Positions 27,607 through 36,698 of a stretch of 64,000 nt of DNA are shown here, piece by piece. Each line of letters begins with the position of its first letter. Positions within the stretch are counted from its first letter, which is position 1. Source of the stretch: Phoronis australis (lineage: Eukaryota > Phoronida > Phoronidae). A program made the translations under genes and the position numbers. The stretch lies in the NCBI GenBank assembly GCA_002633005.1, contig NMRA01000894.1:1-64000 (forward strand). The letters are read 5' to 3'. The notes under the pieces were generated by a model, which did no database searches, was not told where the DNA came from, and saw only the letters and a list, made by a program, of their open reading frames with translations.

Positions 27607-28987
27607 CAGTACAGCCACTGAATTATTAGGCTCTCTCCGGTGTCTCTCCGGTCTAGCCACCTGTGACCGTAACCGGAGACAGACCGGAGAGTGAGGCGTG
27701 AGTCAACCGTGACAACTGGCGTGAGCCTAAGCATGACTGTACCCGAGCTTACCATGAGTTAGGCGTGAACAAAGCGCGAGCCAGCCGTGAGCCAGGCGTG
27801 AGTTTACCTGCATCGCAGATGAAAAAGTAATTTATTAAAATCAGTAACTAGCAGTGATGTGTGCATTCTCATAGATTTTTGCTCATGTGAGGTTTAATTT
27901 TTTTGAAATCGTCATGTGCAGTAAAAGACCAAAATTTCCGTCTCAAATCTTAAGTTACTTCAGGAAACAGACTTGTGGACTTTACTTATCACTGATATAT
28001 AATTATATATGTATATATAATTTGTTTTTTATATAAACTAATAAAGAATCTTAACACGCTTGTACATGGCGAAATTATTCATTTGTCTTCACGATATGAA
28101 GGAGCATAGCATGTCAATTCTCAGCACATTGATCCCAAGTTCCGGCATCATGCGAAGAAAACTGATCGCGCCCATGCATTTGACGAGTCAAACAGATGAC
28201 CGTTATTATTATTTTAGTGAAGAATTACCCCGTACTCAGTCGAAATGCATGTACTATGGGGAGGGGGCTACAAATAATTGAACTGCACTATGGATTGAGG
28301 ATTTTTAAGTCAAAACATTTGCTTGCAGTAAGGGATGAGGATGACAGAAAGGCGGCCTATTGAAATTTTTTGTACGCCAGTGAGGTGCAAAAACTTACAG
28401 AGTGACACAATACCTCACAAGATGCGTAGGCTATTTTTATGGCGAATAACTATATCCACCTGTGACAAGTTTCAAGGATTCTACAGCCATGTAAAGATGA
28501 CTCTGGACACAGCGTTGCGTTCATTCGTATTTACTAACCGTGGTTACTGTACATGTATGTCGTTGATAGGACTGGCTCTTAAGTCGTAAATTGAACATGT
28601 ACATGTAAGTGTAACACAAGACGAGCTGAAGGAAGACGTTTGTATGAACAACACAGAGTTAGTCGGAACCCAAGTGTGATAGATGACTGCTTGCAAAGAT
28701 ACTCTATAAAAAACTATAATGTCTTTGCAACTTGACCGAAAAGACAGACAATCAAGACGTTACATATATTTTTACTGGTTTAAGCCAGGTGCCCTACCAT
28801 GGTTACGACAGCTATCAAAGGCGTGAGGGAGGCGTTAACTAAACTGGAGGTAAGCGTGAGGACTACCTGGAGAGTAGGCGTGAGGCGACCGTGACTGATT
28901 TTTGTCACGCCTGCGTTCCGGATGCGCTCCGGTCTGGCCAGGCGTGAGGTAGCCCGGACGAAGTCTAAAAATTCAGTGGCTGTACTG
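27607..28987. mobile_element. 1.38-kb TIR element, Tc1/mariner-type ends, TA-flanked, no transposase
   Basis: The left end CAGTACAGCCACTGAATT and the right end AATTCAGTGGCTGTACTG are perfect inverted repeats, with similarity continuing for about 34 bp. Both are flanked by TA (27605-27606 and 28988-28989), and CAGT after TA is the classic Tc1/mariner arrangement. Both subterminal regions are CpG-rich with many copies of GGCGTGAG or close variants (about 27692-27800 and 28828-28950). The interior is AT-rich with only short frames and no DDE/D transposase, so this is a non-autonomous element. It lies upstream of MRPL55 and might include part of its promoter. Confidence 0.75.
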
Positions 28988-28989
28988 TA

Positions 28990-29480
28990 GGTCCTTCTGG
29001 CCACCAAAATATAACTAATACGATTATACACAACAAGGAATTAAATTAGATTCGATTCTTTTTGGAGGAATTATTATGATTAATCCTTGTTTGTCAAGTT
29101 AATTTTTTCTCAAACATAAGCAGTTAACTTGCCACTTGTAGCAATTTAAGTAAAAATGATTAACTGTAATAACATTCCAACTAATGAATAGCATTGAGTG
29201 ATGAAGAATAGAGAGAGAGAAACTTTTATATTTTAAATCATAAAAACAAACATTGTTATATGATTGTGTGGTCAGCAAAAGCACGGGCCGCTAATAGCTG
29301 ACGACTGAGAAACAATAAATTAAATAGATATTAACAATTAAGAAGAACAATATAAATAACAACAGAAAAAAACTACATCTACAATTAAATAAAATAGAAT
29401 GGAAGTTTATTTAAAAACGTATACAAATTAAATGTGCCAAATCCATCCGAAAATGAGAAGGCATTGTCGTCTCCTGCATA
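28990..29480. other. AT-rich spacer with nothing recognised
   Basis: Low-complexity AT-rich sequence between the TIR element and the CTCF-motif repeat. No gene or clear repeat boundary was seen. Confidence 0.5.
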
Positions 29481-30790
29481 GAAACTTATTTGCAAAATTT
29501 CATGATAATAACAAGAGCAACGTGGACAGTTGAAATGCCCCCACGAGGGGTGTTTATTTGTATCACTAAAAATACTTCAAATCCATCAAAAAAAAACAAC
29601 AAAAAAAACAGGAAAATGTCACCATTTCATTAACAGAAAGGTATTTATAACATTGCACGAAAATCCGTCAACGAACTTTAGAGAAACAGAGGAAAAGGAA
29701 AAAAAATGAAATTGCCACTAGGTGACACAGCATTCGTCGGATTCGTCTGAAAGTTGTCGTCTTCCGTTGTCAACTTCATATAAATACACTAGCTAAATTT
29801 AATGAAGATCCCATGGAGGGTTTAGGACATACAACCATGGGCGAAAAAAAAATGCCACTAGGTGGCATCACAGTAATTGCAGTCGAAAAAAAACTGCCAC
29901 CAGGTGGCATCACAGTAATTGAAATCGATGGAAAATCATAGTCAAGTGTCCTCTTCACACTAAGAAAATATAAGCCAAATTTCACAATCATCCTAAGAAC
30001 GGTTTGGTTGACAGAGGGCAGACACCAAAAACAGACTAGAAAACAGGAAAAATGGCCACTAGATGGTGCAAAATACGTCATATCCATCCAAAAGCCAGAA
30101 AATGTCATTGTTTCTTTAACAGAAAGCTATAAATCTAAATTTCATGAAAATTCGTCAAGGAACTTTAGAAACAGAGGAAACAGAATAAAATGAAATTGCC
30201 ACTACGAGGCACAATGTTCGACAGATCCCTCTGAGTCATCTTCCGTTGTCAACTTCATATAACTTCATAGAAATACACGTACTAAATTTAATGAAGATCC
30301 TGCAGAGGGCTTAGGAAATACAGGTATGGGAGCAAAAATATCAAAACTAGGAGGCGCCGCAGTAGTTGAAGTCGTCAGAAAATCATCGCCAACTGTCCCC
30401 ATCATAGTAAGAACATACATGTCAATTTTCACTATCATCCTTAGAGTGGTTTGGTTCATAGAGGGGCGAACTAGAAAATAGTAAAAATGGCCACCAGACG
30501 GCGCAAAATGCTTGGAATCCATCCGGGAGGCTAACGTCTCCTCATTAATAGATGCCTATGTGCCAAATTTCATGAAAATTGGTTGAGGACCTTTGAAGAT
30601 ACAGAGGCAAACGTAAAAAACTAAAATTGCTACTAGCAGGGGGCATAGCGGTATTCGGGTTGGTCCGAAACTCGTCGCCCTCTGTCATCAACCCCACAGG
30701 AACACACCTGCCAAATTTCAATACGATCCTGCAAGGGGTTTAAGAGATATAGCCGCGGACGCCCGGACAGAGATGACAGCAATATTCACC
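29480..30790 (-). repeat. Dispersed repeat with CTCF-like motifs, copy A
   Basis: Same family as 30960-32140 and, on the opposite strand, 54663-55818. It is made of diverged ~440-bp subunits. Each has phrases such as aaaatttcatgaaaat, a tccatccgaaaa word and a GCCACTAG-type box. Boxes fitting CCASNAGRKGGC-like cores occur at 29715, 29855, 29897, 30056, 30199 and 30491. One end is a hairpin-forming palindrome (reconstructed around 30785-30975 when the nested MITE is removed). No open frame longer than about 110 codons and no transposase or RT motif was found. Confidence 0.7.
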
Positions 30791-30795
30791 ACATA

Positions 30796-30958
30796 TACCG
30801 TAATCGTTCGGGTTAACGCCCTGGGCGATTAAATTGGCGAATCCAAAAAATCGGGGGAGGGCGGTTAACCGAGCAGTGGGCGGTTAAATCGAAAATCCAC
30901 TTAAAGTCGGGGGTGGGCGGTTAACTGAGCATAGGCGTTAACCCGAACGATTACGGTA
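30796..30958. mobile_element. 163-bp MITE, TACCGTAA family, nested in the CTCF-motif repeat
   Basis: The ends TACCGTAATCGTTCGGGTTA and its exact inverse form ~25-bp perfect inverted repeats. TA at each tip is the probable target duplication. The interior consists only of subterminal words such as gggcggttaac and gagcagtgggcggttaaa. Removing it restores the palindrome cacatataaatatgtggg, which matches the intact copy at 32112-32135, so it inserted after the host repeat was in place. It appears to be a deletion derivative of the 34362-36152 element. Confidence 0.85.
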
Positions 30959-30959
30959 A

Positions 30960-32140
30960 ATATGTGGGTGCATAAAAACTGCCATTATGTGGCCAACCAA
31001 TCCAAAAATGAGAACCTATCATTGTCTCCTTGATTGAAACCTATTAATTAAACTTCATGAAAATCCATCAGTGCTTTAAAGATACAGAAGACAATGGAAA
31101 AATAAAATTGCCCCTAGGTCGGTTCAGCGGTAGTTTGATCCGTCCAAATGTCGTTGACGTCCTTTATCAACTTCCTGTAAATATTCCTCCCATATTTAAT
31201 AAAGATTCTCCAGAGGGTTTGGGAGATAAAGCCATAGACGCAAAAAAACTGGCATGAAGAGGTGCCGCAGTAGTCCGAGTCGTTCAAAAATCATCACCAG
31301 CCATTCTCTTCTCACTAAAAACATACAAGACAACTTTCATAATCGTCATTATAGTGGTTTGGGTGACAGAGGAGCGGACACCAAAAACAGACTATAAAAA
31401 ATAAACAGGGCTACTAGATGTTGCAAAATATGTCGAATCCATTCGAGAATCAGAATGTCACCGTTCCTTTAATAGAAACCTATTATAATCACCAAATCTC
31501 ATAAAAATCTGTCAAGGAACGTCAAAAAACAGTAGAAAATGGAAAAAATAAAATTACCACTAGGGGACACGTCATTCATCAGACCCGTCCGAAAGTCGTC
31601 GTTTTCTGTTGTTAACTTTACATAAATACACTTGCGAAATTTAATGAAGACCCTACAAAGAGTTAAGAAGATACAGCCATGGACGCAAAAAACAAAACTG
31701 CTACTAGGAGGCACCACAGTAGTTGATATCATCTGAAAATGATCTTTAGCCATAATATTCGCAGTAGGAGCATTTTTGCCAATTTTCACAATCATCCTTA
31801 GAATGGCTTGGTTGGTAAAGGGGCGTACGCCAAAAACAAACTTAGAACAGTAAAAATGGCCACTAAGTGGCACAAAATACTTGAATCCATCCGAAAACGA
31901 ATAGGTATTTGATAATTTTTATGAAAATCCATAAGGACCCCCAAGGATAGAGATCAATGTAAAAAAATAAAACTGCTACCAGGGGGAACATCGGTAGTCG
32001 GATTCGTCCGAAAATTTGATCATCCTGTTCCATTCATGAAAGGAACATATCTGCGATCATCGAAGGGTCTTACAAATAGAACAGCGGACACCAGACAGAC
32101 GAAGGCATAATGCGCCCACATATAAATATGGGGTCGCATA
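30960..32140 (-). repeat. Dispersed repeat with CTCF-like motifs, copy B
   Basis: Tandem neighbour of copy A with the same subunit phrases. It ends at 32112-32135 in an imperfect palindrome (atgcgcccacatat, aa, atatggggtcgcat). CTCF-like boxes are at 31557 and 31860, with weaker ones near 31105, 31700 and 31977. Confidence 0.7.
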
Positions 32141-34361
32141 AAATTGGAACTAAGCGAATTGAAATGGTCTTGGCGTATTGGTATCAAACTCAGTCGCTCC
32201 GCATCACAAGTTGATTAATCATCGCATCCTTACAAATAATAAGGGTGATTTATATTTCTAATAAGTTCATCTTTCTATAGTCTACAATAACCTGGGTGAG
32301 ATGTCTCACAAGAGAGGGAGGCACTGTTTTTGAGTGCCAATGGTAATTGACAAATTCGACTGTTGTTTTAATTCCAAATCACCAAGCAAGTGTTCAGTGG
32401 TTGTTAGCCATCTCTCATTGAATATTAATTACAAGCTACAGAAATTTTATGATAATGCCCATGTTTCAAGAACTTTTAAACAGATAAACAGCATAGACTC
32501 AAGTTTGCCTTTTCAACGATTAAATCTTACAGTGTCATTTACAGCTGATTACTCAAACACAAATGGCAAGGGCCGTCATGATGTGTTCTTACGAAAAAAT
32601 GAGTCAATTTAATATTCTGTGCATCCTTGGTGCATCAAACTTCAAATAGTAATGTCTATGTATCCCACCATCAGGTTAAATGAACAAAATGCCCAATGGC
32701 AGTGTTTCTCAAGCATGGTTTCTGCCGAACAACCAACCCAGGCTCATGTAAAAATTCAGAGCAATAATTGTTGATGAAAGATGAGACAGCAGTCTCGAAA
32801 ATTTCACATCGAAACTTACAAACTGACACGTCATCAGATGAGTCTCACGTGTCACAGTTTAGTTTGGTTTGACCACAGCAAGTACTTCCTCTAATACATC
32901 CTCTCTTGCACATTGATCCCCTTGGCTGCCATTCATTTGCATTGTATGTTGACTTTCCATGAGTTAATGTTCTTGTGACATGAATTTTTCCCACAAAATA
33001 GCAAACACACATATAAAGAATTTTTTGAATGACAGTTACCAAATCTAACTAAATTCATGTCTTCATGACGTCACATTTAATATGATTCATAACATGGTGA
33101 CAGTTTTAAGTCATGTATGGGATAGAGAGGACAGAGGCTTCCATGAGAATGTGAAATTTTTCATACTCTTATATCATGACAAATTGCATGGTTTCTTAAG
33201 CCCTATTTAAATCTTGGCTTGAACATAAAGTATTTTGTGTTTAAAGCAACAAGACTCCCATTCCCAAAAATATGTTACAGAGTACTTTATGGGTATTACT
33301 AGTAGAAATGCAAAAATGAGATGGCACCACCCTTACCCATTACATGGCAGAGAGCTGAGGGAAACACATGCCATAGTCTGCTCAGCCAATTCACAGTCAT
33401 AGTTTGAATGTGTTCAACAACTTGTGATCATGAAAGGGAAACACGCAACATTCCATTTTCCTGATTGCAACAACCAGTTAGCCTAGTTGCCTAGTTCCTA
33501 GCCAGTCAACTAGCTGTATGAAGACAAACAGGTTTGCACCAAAGCCACTTGGTTTGATACATAGACACTAGATACTAACTAGTTCCATGATCATCCACTC
33601 AATAACAGACAATCAGTACATAGTTAGCTAGACTGGAATGTTATTTCCAATCACCATATTTAATTATATTCAACTACCTATTACATGCACTTTTGCATGG
33701 GTAACAGCTAGTAGATGAGAAATAGCTACACCTTCAAGTGAACATTAGTGTTCATCGCAAGAGACATGAATATTTTTTGAATTGACTGTCTTATTTTAAA
33801 GCTTCAATAAAAATTTCTGTCAGATTTAGGCAGGGTGTGCGGCTGCAGGATTATTTCCCCAGGCAATACAAATATTTTTCTTTCCAGAACATTTGAGCCT
33901 GTTGTAATATAAAGTATGGTAATCAGCTATTCTTAAAGTGAAAACTTTAAGGAAGTATTTAAGAATACTGTGTTGTACACAAGGTATATAATGTATTTAC
34001 AAAAGTCACATAATAAATGTACATGCTAAAGATGACTGGGTCAAAACGTGTACAGATTTCTCATCATTAAAATTAATGAAATATTTTTTTATAATGTTAA
34101 TAACAAAATCTTCGATACAATGAATATACATAACCCGGAAAGCGCCAAGAGGCATTATATCTGGATTAAAAAAGTACAAAGAAATCTATATACAATTATC
34201 AAATACATAAAAAAGAAAACTGTAAACAATTATTTTACAAAAATACATAAATTAAAAAAAACTGTTGTTAAGATTACAATGACATATGATTACGAAAGTA
34301 AATAAATCATTTTCATACACATGTACACAATTCTATCCACTCACACAAAGAGATTTAATAT
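32141..34361. other. Intergenic stretch, nothing firmly recognised
   Basis: A 92-codon plus-strand frame at 32334-32612 contains no known motif and lacks convincing splice sites or codon bias. The remainder is AT-rich with scattered short direct repeats. Confidence 0.45.
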
Positions 34362-36152
34362 TACCGTAAACGTTCGGTTAACGCCCTGGGCGGTTAAATT
34401 GGAAAACCCAAAAAATTGGGGGAGGGCGGTTAACCAGACATGGGCGCTTAAACGTGAAACTTCAAAAAATCCAGGGTGGGCGGTTAACCGAACATGGGCG
34501 CTTATTACGACAGGCAAGCGCCCTGGGCGGTTAATCTTACCTTGTGATCTAAGTCCCCACACCACACACGTAGGCCTACTCGGAACGCGTAGCAGTTTTC
34601 AAAGAGCGTTATCGTCACGTCGCCACATAACGGGAAAAATGTCATAACAGCGGATGATCCTAACAAAGGTTATCATGCCCTCAGATTAGTTATTCACTAT
34701 TAAATTTACAGAATTGCTGAGTAATAGCCCCGTGCCGTCCTGCGGCCTTGTTATTTAGCCCTGTAGAGCGCAGACGACCAGTGACCACGCAGCCTCTACT
34801 TGGATTGCAACTATTTCATCTTGCTAAAGCACGCGCGTGCAAGCTTCACGTGTTGCAGAGGTCACAGCAGACATCAAATTTATGGTTACAGTCTCGTACT
34901 AGCTGCCAAGTTCATAGTCAGAGAGCAGTTTTAAAATTGGTTGTAATAAAAGTTTGAAAACCTTAATTCAGATGTTTTTTGTGTTTGGGATGTTATAGTC
35001 GATACTCCCCGACTCAATGACATTTTCAGCGTATGGTTCTGTGGCTTGCTGTTTTATCTCGACTGCCCGGCATTGCTTACTTGCCGTTGCGCCAAACATG
35101 CTCGGCAAAGAAGTAGGCCCAAGACAAGAATCGGGGTTAAGCGGCCGTGAGCCACTCGTCAATCAATAATAAAATAAATATGTGATAAAACACTACAAAA
35201 CAGCGATGTTTCAATTCATAAACGATCACCTTACCAAACTTCGTGGTGGAAAAACATTTATTTTTCATGCAAGATGTCCAGATTATCCTATTTATATCAC
35301 TTGCAATATCGCACTGCGGCACTGTTCGGTCCCGTTGTTAGCGCGCAATGTCTCAGTCGGCTGACAATCGTGACTTGGAAATGCCGTCAAGTAATATAAC
35401 GGCCTCTTTCAATATGCATCTCGATTTTTTATGGCCAAAGATAGCGGCGGTATTCAGCACGCGCGTAGGGCCTATGTGCGAGTCACCTGTCAATCACATG
35501 TTGGTGTCAAGGTAACATGCACTCCAACGTGTGGGAACTTGCACGCGTGCACCACTACAAAGTCACACATCAAAAGAGAATAGCGACAGTCCTAAGTAAC
35601 AGAAACGGGCATGACTATATACTTTTAACCATTGTCTCATTTCTCTGGCCTGATTTTTTCGAATATGTTTTATCAAGTGCACTGCAGACGAAAACTCAGC
35701 GCCGCAGACAAAGTCGCTGAAAGCGGAGGTTTTGACGCCGGCGGCGTTCTTAAACTTTTGCAAATATGGGATGAAAATAAAGTGACAAAAACGTTCAAGT
35801 ATTATATTTTGAAGTGAGTCCATGACCCAAGACAATAACTCGTTACTTGTATAATTGCAATTCACATTGCTAAACCACCGTCTCGGAGGTCTGGCGTCGT
35901 TGCGCTCATTGTGATCATCAATCTTTTTCTAAAAGTCGGGGAATCGCGCGTTTCCTTAGCACTGGGCGCTAAATCTTCATTCTTTAAAAGTCGGGGATGG
36001 GCGCTTAACCGAGAGGTGGGTGCTTTACTGGAAATCTTCAAAAATCGCAGAGGGGCGCTTAACCGAGCAGTGGGCGGTTAAATCAAAAATCTACCTTAAG
36101 TACGGGGTGGGCGGTTAACTGAGCATGGGCGTTAACCCGAACGTTTACGGTA
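34362..36152. mobile_element. 1.79-kb TIR element of the TACCGTAA family
   Basis: The left end TACCGTAAACGTTCGG and the right end CCGAACGTTTACGGTA are perfect inverses with TA tips. Subterminal regions (34375-34545 and about 35925-36125) carry repeated words gggcggttaac, gggcgctta and gagcagtggg about every 40-50 bp. The small MITE at 30796 is collinear with the outer left and right ends, which supports this being a single element and not two solo ends. The 1.4-kb interior has no transposase but is locally CpG-rich and contains a two-exon-like frame (35348-35813). Confidence 0.65.
35348..35813 (+). other. Possible two-exon gene fragment inside the TIR element, function unknown
   Basis: Exon-like segment one, 35348-35511, starts MSQSADNRDLEMPSS and ends at donor CAAG|GTAACA. 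Segment two, 35688-35813, follows acceptor CACTGCAG and stays in frame (RRKLSAADKVAESGG, later LLQIWDENK), reaching either donor GAA|GTGAGT or a TGA four bases later. CpG density is higher than in flanking sequence, as in a promoter-proximal exon. I do not recognise the protein. It could be a captured host 5' exon, a real gene whose 3' part is elsewhere, or chance. Confidence 0.25.
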
Positions 36153-36690
36153 TAAACAAATTTTGATACTATTTCGAATAAAACCTTATTTTCATTTGGG
36201 TTGAGTTCTTGACTTCCTTATAGAAAAAATTATTTTTGTTGTACACTTGCGGAATTTCAGAATATTTTTTATAAATATTGGAGTATTGTTCGAGTGTCTG
36301 GAAAAGCTGTACCCAGACCTTTATGCAGCCTATGTCCTGGCACTAATATGGACGCTCTGGCAAGGACCCCCAATGTATCATGTGGACGCCCACTGTCAAT
36401 AGGAACCTTTCAAGTTTGAACACACACATTGTAATGATTACTAGGAAGCCTCTGAATGCTCAGTGGGGGCTCTTTTTCAAAGCAGGAAGAAATATACAAT
36501 GTATATACAAAGTATACACAATGTTGCTATGCTCACACTTGGTTGATAGCATTGTAAAAGTCTTGGTCTACACCAATTTTTTTATTAAAAATGCTCACTA
36601 CAGAAGGCTGTTTTGTAAACTTAGATATAAAAACCTTGGTCTATGGATTTTTTTGTAAAAAAATCTGTGTACTTGGGTGGATTGCTGGGG
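36153..36690. other. Spacer between TIR element and LINE
   Basis: No gene recognised. Short phrases around tatggacgctctgg (36347) and tatggacgccctgg (36714) form a diverged direct repeat. Confidence 0.4.
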
Positions 36691-36698
36691 GTGGGGGG

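Noticed and set aside
29480-32140. Coding capacity (frames up to 124 residues) in the CTCF-motif repeat
   Set aside because: No transposase, integrase or RT motif, and copies share sequence phrases in ways that do not preserve a frame.
32334-32612. 92-residue plus-strand frame that looks slightly protein-like
   Set aside because: No recognisable domain and no convincing splice sites; kept only as a note.
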